Shown piece by piece: positions 11,301-22,979 of a stretch of DNA of 64,000 nucleotides. The notes under the pieces were generated by a model. The model was not told the origin of the DNA. It was given only the letters and a program-made list of their open reading frames with translations, and did no database searches. Every line of letters begins with the position of its first letter. Within the stretch, counting starts at the first letter, position 1. A program made the position numbers and the translations under genes. The stretch covers positions 15,890,527-15,954,526 of the forward strand of contig OX485808.1 in assembly GCA_950295325.1 (NCBI GenBank), given 5' to 3'. Source of the stretch: Polytrichum commune. Its lineage: Eukaryota > Streptophyta > Polytrichopsida > Polytrichales > Polytrichaceae.

Positions 11301-13532
11301 CCCACTACACCTCCCTGCTTCTCTCATCCCCAATTTGAAAAAATTATTGGTTACATTTGACATGGTCCATTACACAAAGTCCACCACTAAAAGGTGGTAG
11401 TATCTGGCGGGCGAATTGACTCTTGACTCTTCACACTCATGGTTGCCTCCATCAAGGTCGGTGTTTCTATCTATCTATCTATCTATCTATCTGTAGGTCA
11501 CCCCCCCCCCCAAAATCATGTTGACCATTGAAGGTAGAATGGTTAGTATATTTTGAGGATGTAGTCCAAACAATTTTAAACACATGTTTTGTGGGTGTCC
11601 ATTTTTTGATCCACACCTCACTACATATCACCCAAATATAGATGTCCATATTATTGTTGTGCTAGAACCTCTACCTTATTCTCATGCTATGCAGTTAGTA
11701 CATGTTATGTGGTTTGTTTGTGCTCATTTTTGTTTTGTTTTTTAACAAAAGAAAGCAAGACAAGATTTACGTTTGAGATAAGAATACAATTATACACCTG
11801 GTTTTATGAACATAGATCCATGCTTATTTTTCTAGGGGGGTGGGGGGTGGATGACAAGTAAGAAACATACTTACTGCTTACTAGGTAAATAACATCCCTA
11901 AGTGCAAAGCAACAACTATTTTCTTTTCTTTTTTAGCACGGGTGCATGGTGTGCTTGTCGTTTAAGACTAATCTTATATGAGATGTCCATGACATTGCAA
12001 AATTCCACTTATCACTTACCTTACATAGGAGAATAATATGGCCAAGGGCTAAGGCATAAACTTGATGTGATTGTCCTTCTCTTCCACGAAAACCTAACAA
12101 TCAACCCAAGGATAGACATCTCCTAGACATGCCTTAGATGGATGTTTTTTTTCTCTGCATCCAATTCTTATAGGATATGAAACACACAACATAGTGTAAA
12201 GTGATATTTGGAGCTCATCGTATTTATTATCAAAGTAAAGACTCTCGTGCTCATTAAGTGGTCATATAGATCCTATGGAACCCAACATATTTTGAGCACG
12301 TAGTTCAATATTTTTTTTAAAACACATGGCTTTTTGGTGCCATAATCACCAATCACACAAATATAGGTGTCTACATTATTGATGTGTTTAATTCAAGCAC
12401 GTCTCCTTTAATGCACATGTCAACGTGGACCTATACACCCTCAAAGCTCCAAAAGCTCAAATCATGTTGTCTAGTGTTTTCCAAACTTGATAACTGTTGG
12501 GCCTCATGATTTCCCCTCAGGTTGTGTTGGCGACACTGTGGTGGTTGTATTTTAATTCCTTCTTCTTGCAATTGAATCTTCAATTTGTGCCAACAATATA
12601 TATATATATATATAACAACGGTTGGGCCTCTCTTGAGTCATTTGGTGGTTTCCCTCTAGAAACCTTGCTATTGACAAAGAAACATATGTGCTTTGCATCG
12701 CTTATAGGTGGAAGACCTAAGAGCTTTAAGGCACCACTTGAGCAAAAGTGACATTGATGTGTACGAAAAGAGTCCAAATAAAGTCATCTCCGTTCCATGA
12801 ACTTTGGCTTCATTTCTGCAACCAATCGGAATGCACTCTAGCGTTTCATAACGTGTTATCATACGGATTATGTTCCTATCGATCCATAACATGTTATAGC
12901 ACCATATCCCTTTTGGCCCGATTTTTTTTTAATTTAAAAAATAATAATCTTGGGTGAAGGTGCCACATGTCACATAGTTGTTAGTTGGAACATGTGAAAG
13001 AGTTGATGTGGGGTGAAGATGATAAATTCAATTTCAGCAAGCAAAGTGCATGAAGTGATATTGTGTTATAGGAGTGTTGTGCACCCCCCCCCCTCCCCAT
13101 CCTACTAACGTATGCATTAAACCTCTACATGCCCCCTTGCTTTAAACCCCATGGTCATGTATAGACAAACATGTCATTCTCATGTTGCGGCAAAACAATC
13201 TTTCCCTCTTTTTAAGTGTTTGATTCCAGGTGTCGTGTAGTGGGTTCTAGGCATTCAACATGTCAATTGTTTTTAGTGCCTAAGTACACTTGTGAGTTGC
13301 TTATCCATGTGAAAGGACAAGTTGATCAATATATATCAATAAATAAGTAGGATGGGATTTAAAGTTTTTAATAGTGTATTCCAAAAACACAATATTCATG
13401 AAAATGAGAGTTTTCCAGTGAATTGAGAGTACATAAAGCAAACTATTAATCCAAGAATGAAATGAAAACCACTGGAAAGTTGTAGAGTACAAGTAAAAAA
13501 ATAACATTTGATTTTCCGCCGTAAATTCCACC
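11301..13532. other. gene-free interval with microsatellites
   Basis: No coding exon is recognised. A CTAT tetranucleotide run lies at about 11467-11492, followed by a C-tract, and a TA dinucleotide run at about 12596-12613. Open frames here are short and unsupported. Confidence 0.45.
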
Positions 13533-13772
13533 GTAGTTTCCATTAAAATGAGAGTATGTTAAGCTAGGAAATCGACTCATTTAGGTCAACTCAACCTAAA
13601 TTGACTAACATAATTGTCCTCATTTAGGTCGACTCAACCTAAATTGACAACATAATGTCCTCATTTAGGTCGACTCAACTTAAATTGACAAAATATTGTC
13701 CTCATTTAGGTCGACTCAACCTAAATGAGTCGATTTCCTAGCTTAACATACTCTCATTTTAATGGAAACTAC
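13533..13772. mobile_element. fold-back element with internal 42-bp repeats
   Basis: The 240-bp unit starts GTAGTTTCCATTAAAATGAG and ends with the exact reverse complement; the inverted arms extend over about 50 bp. The centre consists of about four head-to-tail units of roughly 41-43 bp, each with TTTAGGTCGACTCAACCTAAA, itself nearly palindromic. This is the organisation of fold-back transposons or MITEs. No coding capacity is present and the target duplication is unclear. Confidence 0.85.
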
Positions 13773-14355
13773 ACATCTGAAGTATAATCTAGTATTTATC
13801 AACCTAACATGACTTTTAGGTGTCCAAATGGCCAATATTATTTTGAGAGGATCCCACTCTCTCAAAATATTGAATATCGTGTTCAAAACAAGGGCCCATT
13901 TAACCTTATAAATGTGCACACTAAAACGTGTGATTAATGCTAGGGGTGTTCACTAGCAATTTATGTAGAAACAATGTTTGAGAGAAGGTAATGTGGCTTA
14001 TATTTGTAAGACGTGAATTTTATGCCTTGTTTAGATTGACATATCAATAAGTAAATTATAAATAACATACATTAGTATAAATTATGTTAATTTTACTTTT
14101 ATCTTTTTGTAAACTAGCCTAACAAAAATTGAAAAGGTTAATTTTTGGGTAGGATGAGTGCATTTAGAGGGTAAGCTAAGTTATGTTAAAAAAAGTTATT
14201 GGAGGTTCGTTGGAAACATGAGTGAAATTTCAATCACTATGGATGAGATTTGGTTCATTGTAGATGGCCTTTGGTCCAACATGGATGAACTTAGATTGTT
14301 GTGGATGAAAAAAGAAAAAGGAGGTGTTTTCAAGGGTTAGAAGCATGTTGAGCTA

Positions 14356-14729
14356 CACCAAATATGATATTTAGTGTCACCAATTATAATTGTCTAGCTC
14401 AATACTAATTGTAAATTGCGGTGTAGTGTCACCAACACTAAATGTTAACCCAACATTATTTGTCATTCCTTGCAAATTTTTTGGGGGATTATAGAGTTAC
14501 ATTGTTGCAATTACCGTCACTTAGAAAATAATTTTTCATCCATATTTCAATCATCCATGACAATATTTCATCACAAAGTTGTTGGCAAGGGAAAGTTGGG
14601 TTTTGGCCAAATGGATGAACTCGTCCATCATCCATGACAATATTTGTTCACTTATTCATAAGAAGTGTCGCCCAAGAAGTTATCATAGTGACATGAAATA
14701 CCATATGACACTAAATATCATATTTAGTG
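14356..14729. mobile_element. MITE-like element, palindromic ends (family F, copy 1)
   Basis: This 374-bp unit begins and ends with versions of the palindromic motif CACTAAATATGATATTTAGTG. A second copy in opposite orientation at 21532-22971 aligns over its full length once a nested hAT element is removed (370 bp). It is non-coding. Internally it has paired stretches such as TCATCCATGACAATATTT occurring twice. Superfamily is unresolved because the flanking duplication is not obvious. Confidence 0.75.
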
Positions 14730-15259
14730 CAATTTCCCCATTTTATTGTCATTTTGCACAGCTCCTTGAGCCGCACGGTCATGATATCTTTAGATTTGCT
14801 CAAGTTTTTTGGATATTTGTTATGTTTCTTACATGACAAACATCAACAAACAAGGAACTCCACTCCAATACCCCAAGAAAAGAGAACTAAGGCCTTTGTT
14901 TTTATTAGATAAAATAAGGTGCAATTTATTACACAACATTGAAATTTATAATTACCTATAAGGTTGAAGAAAATGATGATAAGTAGCATTTTGTTTAATG
15001 TAGGGTGTAAAAACACTCAAAGTCTAAGATAAACAACCCCTAAATAAATATTTGGTTCTCTCACATGTATGCCAATTTTCTATAGAGGTGCCTTCCCCAT
15101 GGGTTAGTGGGGACCACATTGAATGTGAATCCACAACAATTCAAAACTTCGAGTACAATGTGGACCGCATCCAATGTTTATATGTGCTAATATATTACTA
15201 TATATATGTGCTGATATATATAGTACATTATTATATTGCTAATATATTGTGAATCACTA

Positions 15260-15864
15260 CCGTAGCTCTCTAGCAGCTTGGGCACCTTTCTGCCTAATAA
15301 TTAGTTAAAATACAAAAGTAAGTTAGGCAACCCAATAAAAAATACTCTAAAATTGGGCAAATTCAAGAAATGATTTAAAATAAGTTGGAAATTCATTCAA
15401 GTCATTTCTATAATTCATGGATGTTTTCCCTAATTTCATCTATGGCAACTACTATTAACCTAAACACTTCCCTTAACCAACATTCCTTGCCCTAAAGTTT
15501 GTCTTATACTTGTATGTCAAGGTTTTGCTTGGCAACATATTATGCTTTGTGTGAGACTATGCTGATATGATGTTTGTGAAAGATAAAGCTTGAGAAGAGT
15601 GACAATGACAAGGCAGAAGACATTGCAATGTATGTTTAAATTCATTGATAGAGAGGATATGCATGTACATGCGGAGCGTGAATTTGAGAGCTTAGACAAA
15701 AGATTGGAGTTGAAGAAAGCTATGAAAAAGGAGGTTGCATTACTGTGATTTTAGGCACTCTTTAAATGTTATTTTTTTGGGGACACTCAACGAAATTAAT
15801 TTCCCAAAAATCTAGGCACCTTTTAAATTAATTATTTTTTGCCCAAGCTGCTAGAGAGCTACGG
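15260..15864. mobile_element. TIR element with TA flanks (family G, copy 1)
   Basis: This 605-bp unit is bounded by a 25-bp inverted repeat beginning CCGTAGCTCTCTAGCAGCTT at both ends and flanked by TA on each side (15258-15259 and 15865-15866), as expected for Tc1/mariner-like insertions. The inside is AT-rich; a 60-codon open frame inside has no recognisable similarity. A second, partial copy in reverse orientation ends at 29381 with the same terminus and again a TA next to it. Confidence 0.78.
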
Positions 15865-16371
15865 TATACTTTCTTAGTATCGCTTTTGTGGTAATACATT
15901 TCTAAACTCCAATGAGAATCACCATACTTGCTATCTTAAGGAAAAAGTGTGCACAATTTAGCCATTTAAAGTGGAACTATAGAATCAAAATGTACAAATT
16001 GTGATGTTCCACAACAATGAAGTCTCAAAAAATAGTGTACGATTGTAGCGGTTTCTATTTGGATCATCTGCCCTAATTTTCATTCAATCATTTAAATGTG
16101 GTTGACATGAATTCCCCGCACCCAATAATTACACATTTTAGTTTGAGGTTGTTGGTCAAGTCATCTTTAAGCTCACAATGCCAAATTGATGGTGGTATGC
16201 CTTACGGGCCAAATAATGTTTTGTAGTAATCCAATGTAAATATGACACTTGTCACTTGTTACCATAGTGTTTATTTATTTTATTGTTGTAGCCAAAGTGG
16301 CGATCACCGTCGTAGGAATATTCATGTTTTGTGAATTCACTTGGGTGTAATGTTACATCCATCCTAATTTT

Positions 16372-16660
16372 AACTATGCAAGAGGCAGACATTCTTGAGC
16401 AAACTGATGCCACGTGTCACTTGTGTGCACATTTAGTCAACTTGTAGACCATTGTGTAATATAGACATACACTTCATAACCCTATTGAACATACTCATGC
16501 CAAGATATCAGTAAGCGCACATGAATGCCAAGTGTTATGAAGTGACACTAATGATGAAGTTGTCGGTCATTAGTGTAACCTAACATATTACGCCTCAAAA
16601 TAAGGTAAGTGACACTATTACGTATGCGACACGAAGAAATACCATAAACAGTGTAGTGTT
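16372..16660 (+). mobile_element. TIR repeat family R, right-end fragment
   Basis: This aligns with 21180-21429 and 56680-56832, sharing TGCCAAGATAT, GAGGTGACACT-like, GCCTCAAAATA and GTGACACTATTACG blocks and ending in ACCATAAACAGTGTAGTGT. Only the right end is recognised here; the left end was not found in the adjoining sequence. Confidence 0.6.
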
Positions 16661-17599
16661 ATTGCTATTTGTTAGCCTTTGGAAGCTATTCAAACCTACT
16701 AGAGTGATAGATCTCCATACCATCAAGGAACTTGTGTTTAACACCACGTGATCCTTGTAGTGCTTACAACGTGGTTGGTCAATGCCAATCGGATCACATG
16801 TGACTTCAAATTCATGTGATAGTTACAACCTAAGACATGTGGCTCTAATGTAGGCACTTCTAGCTCCAATTTTTTTTGTTTGAATAGTGGATGGATTTAG
16901 GATTCATCTCATTCTGTTAACAATTGCGAGACTTGCATCTTCATGTTTTAAATTTTAGAATCAAAGCTGAGATACGAAAATTATAAGAGGTCACACAAGC
17001 CCTTCCAAATTTGTTGATTGTCGAACCTAAAATGGAAATATTCTTAAGCATATATTCCAATATCACTGTAATACATATCTTTATGGTCTCCTCATGATTA
17101 CAAACCTTACCATATACCACTCAACTATCTATATTACAACTAAAGAAGAGTGACCACATAAGGTCTATGTGCATTGATGGTAGATTCCATGATGGTGTGC
17201 ATAACACTACAATAACTCATGGCTTCAAGGTGCCAATTTTAGGTTTATCACTCAATGATATCTTCATAACTGGATCATGTGACAATCCTAATGGGGAATA
17301 TTCCCTCGTAAGGTATTTAGGGAAGCATTAGCACATCGAAGCAATAGCATGTATTTGGACACATTGTATGGTCGGAATTCACAAGTGCCTATAATGCATG
17401 CAACATGAACACTAAGGTAGGGCATCCTAGAACCAACACCCACCCAAAACCAATGCCTTAAAACCTTACTCAACAAGTCCATATGAATTATGAGAATGTC
17501 CACCACCTTTATATCATGTTTTTGTGTTGATCTTGGGTCATCTACCAATGTTTCTTTTTAAAAAAAAATAAAAAATTAGTGCTTTTATTTGCACCAACG

Positions 17600-20370
17600 T
17601 GAATGGGAGCCTGTTCTTTTTTACCCTAATCTCATTTTACTAGGTGACAGGGTGAGTGTACTTCCTACCTTCCAAGAGGTGGGCTCTTTTAAATATATAT
17701 GTATATTGGGGGGGAGGAGTGCCGTTTGTGAGTTTTTGATGAATTAGGTATGAGTGTTTGGGTTCATGGGGGCAAGTCAATTGGGGCTTGATTGTTGTCG
17801 AGCTTTCTTTTATTTAGGACAAGACATGTGAGGTATTTTATGGCTATTTGATGTATGTGTTTCATGAGTTTTTTTTTTTTAATTTTTTTAATTTTTTATA
17901 ACTTCTTGAGGGGGTATTTTGAGTCACCTAGGGCTTTGGGTGATTGTATGTGTGTGGCTCCTCGTACCCCTATTATGATGGTAATAAGGGGGTTAACATT
18001 CCATCCCACAACTTTTAATGTTTGAATGAGGGGGTCATATTTGTTTGGTTCTCTCTTATGGTAGTATTTGGGAATCTATCATTGCAATAGATGAATTCTA
18101 CGAATTGTATGGTGTTTGATGAACTTGGAAGGGGGGGGGGGGGGGTGGGTGTATGGCTATCTATGGGGCCCCTAGTATACATAACATGTCGGGTCTTGGC
18201 CAAGCCATGCATGTGCATGTGTTAGGGAGGCATTTGCATTGTATTAAATATTCCGGGATTGTATGTTTTGGGGTTGGTTGTGTTGGTTTCCGGCATTTAC
18301 TAGGTAATAGCACCTTGTGTGTTTGTTGGATTGGAGAGTGTGGGCTATTTGGTGTACTGCTTTGTTATGACGGGCTATGCGAAGGTCTTTTATGTGTGGG
18401 TGGGTGCAATTGGAGAGTACGTGTGATCACGTGTCAATTTCATGGGTTGGGCAAGATGTGCAGTTGAGGTTGGGATATGCTAGTGGCTAGAAGATGTTCT
18501 TTTAGTGGTTTCCCATGTATTGGGCATATCAAAATTAAGGTTTATGTAATTTGTGCATGAGATATGCACGAGGCTTTCCAGAAGTGGTTTGAGAGTTTTT
18601 GATTGATTTACTCATTAGACACCCATTTGTTGACATATGTGAATTTGGATTTGCAATTCATAGTTCTTATTCAAGGTGGTATTTGTTTATGTATGTTTGA
18701 AGGTTGCAATTTTTTTTGTGATGTTTGCTTGTTGGGATTATGTTGAGCCAGTAAGGTATGGTGTGTGATGTTTTGCAATATGGAGGTCATTATTTGGACT
18801 ATATACTCTTGAGCCAACAATGTTTCCTATCTCGTGTTTGTCTAGTGGTATGAAGGAATCATCTACGTATATGCATTGTTGTGGGTTGCATTTGGGGGTA
18901 TTTATGTGGTAGAACATATTAGGGAAGGGGGTTGTATTGCTATGTAAGGTTGATGGGGTGGTTTAAGGGGTTGCTTGCCGTAATTTTGTGAATTTGACTT
19001 TGTAATCTATGGGTGTGGATTGTGTGAGGTTGCTTTTCACATGTGTATTGTAAAGTTCCAAGTTGTGGTTGTGAGGTTTTGAATTAGTTGTTGGTTTTTT
19101 GGAGGTATTCTTTGGTTGTAGATGCATATTATTGATGTGTATTGGTTTCCATGTTGGTGTAGGTATTGGGGCCATTCAAGCATGGAGTTGTATTCTAAGG
19201 TGTTTGGGGGGATAGTGAGGATTGGGTGCATATCTTTGTGTGTTTCTAGGATTTTTGGGTATGGTGGTTGCATATGATTATGGTTGTGGTGGAGGGGTCT
19301 TCGTTGGTGGCCATTCTTGCCCAATGGATAGCTTCAATGGTAGATTTATGATTTTGTGGGTGCGTTATTTGACACCCATACATTTTGAGGATTTTGCTAG
19401 TCCAGATGAACCGAAGATTATGTTGCGATTGTGTGGCGAGTTGTATTGAGAGTTGTGTTGGGCATGTGAGTGATGAGGAGTAGTACGATTGTGTGATTTG
19501 GTAGGCCTCTATTGGTATGTTTAATGTAGATGGGTGGAGTGTTTGGTGGTTGTTGTCAGGGTTGCGTTTTTTGGTTTTTTCTTTGGTAAGACTGTGACGT
19601 ATCTTTGAGAAAGCCAAAGTACTTTTGTGACAAAGTCTTGTGGGGGTGGTTGGAGGAAGCTAGCCATATGACGTGTTTTATTTGTGTGAATATTTCCCAC
19701 TACCACTAGAGTCTTGTGAGTGGGATGGATATCATGTGTGCTCATATGTGGTCAAATTTGTGTGTGTGTCGGGTCTTTGGATTGGATAGTGTGTTGCGTA
19801 ATGTAGACGTCTTTATTTGAGTTGCATTCTTTGATGTTCAGGGTTAAGTGTGGAGCTTCTATAGGAGATCTGACGAATCTTTGATTTTTGGATTGGGAGA
19901 AATTGATACATGAGTCATAGGTGGCTAGCGTGTTTTTATTGTATGTATCTTGTGTGAATTTGTGGAGTAGGAGTAAGTTGTGGTCTAAGGCGATGTTGTA
20001 TGTGTGGAGAAGTTGGGATTCTCCTACCCATTTAGTGGTTATTGGGGTTGTGTGCCATTGACATAGGTAGGATTTCTTGATGAGTTGGGCTGCCCATTTA
20101 TCTTTGCGGGAGGTGGTTTTTGTGTTGGTGATGAGATGTATTTGTTTTCTAACGTATTGGTTGTCGTTATTAGTGTTAAGAGGATGCGTTGGTTCTTGTG
20201 GTGGGTGTGTGGCTATTGGTTGTATTGGGGGTGGGAATAGGAATTGTAAGGCTTCTTTGATTAGTTTTGGGGAGGCTTTGAATTTGATTTTGAATTCTTG
20301 TGGGGATAATATATGTTGGATGGTTGAATTTTGGATTTGGGTGATGGTGGTGATTTCTTGAGGTATTTAG
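17600..20370 (-). mobile_element. decayed LINE with RNase H remnant
   Basis: The plus strand is strongly G+T-rich, so the minus strand is A+C-rich and protein-like. At about 18790-18900 (minus) a frame reads CIYVDDSFIP...IVGSRVYS, matching the start of an RNase H domain and its better-preserved relative at 52.3-52.45 kb (CIHIDG...GSGVYS). Further upstream, 20366-19752 (minus) is about 205 codons without a stop but also without an ATG near its beginning. Stops and frame changes elsewhere show a pseudogene. The order (long upstream frame, RNase H, tail) fits a non-LTR retrotransposon ORF2. The segment is parallel to the copy at 50.9-52.6 kb. Reverse transcriptase catalytic motifs were not found. 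Confidence 0.6.
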
Positions 20371-20891
20371 TGACATGTTTTTTCTCGTCTTGAGAGAGTA
20401 AAGTGTATTGAGGTACGTGTTTCCATTTGAGTTTGAGAGGGGTTTGTTATATTGGATTTTTTTTTATTGGTGGTATTAAGAATATTTCATAATCTCTTTC
20501 TAGTAAAAACATGGTGTGAGCGATGAGTGATCGTGAGCAAAGTTTGGGGAGGTGTTGCGATCCTCCATATTTAGCGGTGATTACCAATAAAACTTTGAAC
20601 CCTTATAACTATTGCATACAAAGTCCAAATGAAACATATTTTGATGCTTTGAGGCCCCTTTCAATTGCTAACAAGAGAAATCCAAGACTTTACCAATATA
20701 ATCATAGGATATATACTCAATGCTCTAAAATGACGGTTTTGAAACCACCTACCTTATTGAAATTTGTGCAACACGGTTGCCCTTCCATCTCTTCCACACA
20801 GTGGTTACTATATTGTTGGTGCATGTGAAATTCAGAACTTTGGCTTTGGTTTGTATTTCTCGTTTCAATGTAATTTGTAATTGTTAACATT

Positions 20892-21429
20892 CTACAGCGT
20901 TTATGGTATTTAGTGTCATGTACACTATTTGTGAAGGGCATAAACTAGATGCTTAGAGGTCTCAAAGTGTCACACCTACTAATTTCCAATGTGATTCCAT
21001 TATTCAACATGAGTAACTTTTTTAAGTAAATAAATATCTACATTATGACATGTAGAGTAGCACATTGGGATACTTTAGATGATTTTTTTATTTTTTTTAT
21101 TTTTTTTATTTTTTTGGTATTAGTATGTAAGGGGAAGATATTTTTGAGCGTACTAAATGGAAAATTTCATGTGTTTACGTTTTAGTGTGCAAGAGGAAGA
21201 TATTCTTGAGCGTGCTAACATAGACCATTGTGTACCATAGGCATGCACCTCATAACATTATTGAACATATTCATGCCAAGATATTAGAAAGTGCACTTGA
21301 ATGCCAAGTGCCATGAGGTGACACTTATGCTGAAGTTGTCAATCATCAATGAAATGTAGCATACACCTCAAAATAGGGTAAGTGACACTATTACGCATGT
21401 GACACTACATACCATAAATGGTGTAGTGT
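20892..21429. mobile_element. TIR repeat family R, apparently complete copy
   Basis: The left end reads CTACAGCGTTTATGGTATTT followed by AGTGTCATG. The right end is its approximate reverse complement (CACTACATACCATAAATGGTGTAGTGT at its edge). The inverted similarity covers about 40 bp. The 538-bp interior is non-coding and contains T-rich simple sequence at 21090-21115. Related ends occur at 16.4-16.66, 53.89-54.24 and 56.68-56.83 kb. Confidence 0.6.
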
Positions 21430-21870
21430 GTGATAACATCAGTCGGAACTCTAATAAAGAATTGTCACATAACATGTGAAATTTTCATTGACACATTGAC
21501 TTTTTCACATGGTCTAGTGGGAAGGGGACTACACTAAATATGATATTTAGTGTCATATGATATTTAATGTCACTATGGTAACTTTTCAGATGACGCTTCT
21601 TATGAATTAGTGAACAAATACTGTCATGGATGATGGATGAGTTCATCCATTGGTCAAAACCCTACCTTCTCTTGTCAGTAACTTGTGATGAAATATTGTC
21701 ATGGATGGTTGTAATTTGGATGAAAAGTCACTTGGTAAGTGACAGTAATTGCAACACTGTAAATCTATAATCCCCCAAAACATTTGCAAGGAATGACAAA
21801 TAATGTTGGGTTAACATTTAGTGTTGGTGACTGTATACTGCGGTTTACAATTAGTATTGAGCATGACAAA

Positions 21871-22932
21871 CATGGCATAAAATTGACACCCTGGGGGGTG
21901 TATTTTGCTTCCTAGAGTGTCCTAGGACACCCAAATCTCAAACAGGGTGTCCCCGAGGACACCCAAAAATCCTACAAGGGTGTCCTTTTTACACCCAAAA
22001 AAAATTCAGGGTGTCCCCTGTACTTGTAGGGCCTATTAGTGTATATGTTTGACAAAGTTTTTCTTTTTTGACACGCAAAAACTTGCACAAAAAAAAATGC
22101 ACGTCAATTGCAATTGAGTTTGGTGGTGATGGTACCCTCCATGGGTGCAAGGTGATTGCACAGGCCTATGTGGTTAAGGTGATAGAATCATTGCAGCAAC
22201 GATTTCCTGATTTGAAGCTCTTCAATGCAGCTAAGCTATTTAGCCCTGTCTGTTTTTCAACAGACTTGACACTTCTTCATCGAAATGCTCGTTTATGGCT
22301 TCAGAGTTTCATTGACCACTTCTGCACTAATGGAGGGAATCTTTTTGATGAGCGTGGTTTAAAATCAGAGCTTCGAGGTTTTTTGGATACACTTCATATT
22401 TCATGTGGTGGTCTTAAAATGCACCAAGCTTGGATGGTTTATTCTTCCAATTTGGACTATGTTGGAAGATATCCTCATATGACAAAGTTGTGGCAAGCTG
22501 TTCTTGTAATTCCTGCTAGTACAGCTTCTTGTGAGAGAGGATTTTCTACTCAAAATCATATTAAATCTACTTTACGGTGTAGTTTGGTATTAGAGACTTT
22601 GGAAGCACAAATGAGAGTTGCAATGGCAAAAATCCCCATAGCGGCCGTTGACTTTGAACAAGTATGGGTAAAGTGGTGTGCTATGAAAGGCCGCCGCTTG
22701 TAGGTTTGATTTGCATTGCAAGTTATGATATGTAGTGATTTTTTTAATTTTTAATTGAAAATTTTGAAATGATATTATATATTTTTCAAAATTGTACCTA
22801 TTTTGACAAAAAAAAATTTAAGAGAAATTTATGAGGACACCCAAAAATTGGAGCAGGGTGTCCTTGGGACACCCAAAATTTGGGACAGGGTGTCCCCTGG
22901 AAATTTGGCTAGGGTGTCAAATTTATGGCCTG
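21871..22932 (+). mobile_element. non-autonomous hAT element with 8-bp target duplication
   Basis: The ends are CATGGCATAAAATTGACACC and, in reverse complement, CAGGCCATAAATTTGACACC, imperfect TIRs of about 22 bp. Exact 8-bp direct repeats ATGACAAA flank it (21863-21870 and 22933-22940), the hallmark of hAT transposons. Subterminal regions carry many copies of GGGTGTCC in both orientations (about 21890-22020 and 22832-22920), likely transposase-binding sites. The interior holds a 211-codon open frame with only the C-terminal part of a hAT transposase, so the copy is internally deleted and could move only with help from a complete relative. Confidence 0.93.
22068..22703 (+). pseudogene. hAT transposase C-terminal fragment
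   Basis: The frame is open for 211 codons. Residues from about 30 onward resemble the C-terminal half of ZNF862/KIAA1586-like hAT transposases. The hallmark is the hAT C-terminal dimerisation region with LWQAVLVIPASTASCERGFS, followed by a KS-x-LR-x-S-L...LE-x-LMR-like helix (here LETLEAQMRV). The N-terminal BED zinc finger and the first part of the RNase H-like catalytic core are missing, so no nuclease activity is expected. About 30 lysine-rich residues at the start look like read-through of element sequence. The undisturbed frame suggests recent deletion, or selection on the truncated product. The fragment is inside the element at 21871-22932. Confidence 0.85.
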
Positions 22933-22979
22933 ATGACAAAGGATTGGTGACACTAGATATCATATTTAGTGTTGTAATA

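Larger units (their letters stand above)
21532..22971. mobile_element. MITE-like element family F, copy 2, interrupted by hAT
   Basis: This is the reverse-orientation relative of 14356-14729, starting CACTAAATATGATATTTAGTG and ending in the matching inverted sequence. It is split by a 1062-bp hAT element plus an 8-bp duplication. Subtracting these leaves 370 bp, close to the 374 bp of copy 1, so the host element was full-length when it was hit. Confidence 0.85.

Noticed and set aside
18790-18900. Reading of YVDD on the minus strand as a reverse transcriptase active site
   Set aside because: The related copy at 52.4 kb reads HIDG followed by GSGVYS and NILRAE, which is RNase H; the YVDD is a changed RNase H DG.
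20523-20828. 101-codon plus-strand frame
   Set aside because: No domain, sits between LINE debris and a TIR element, and overlaps an opposite-strand frame.
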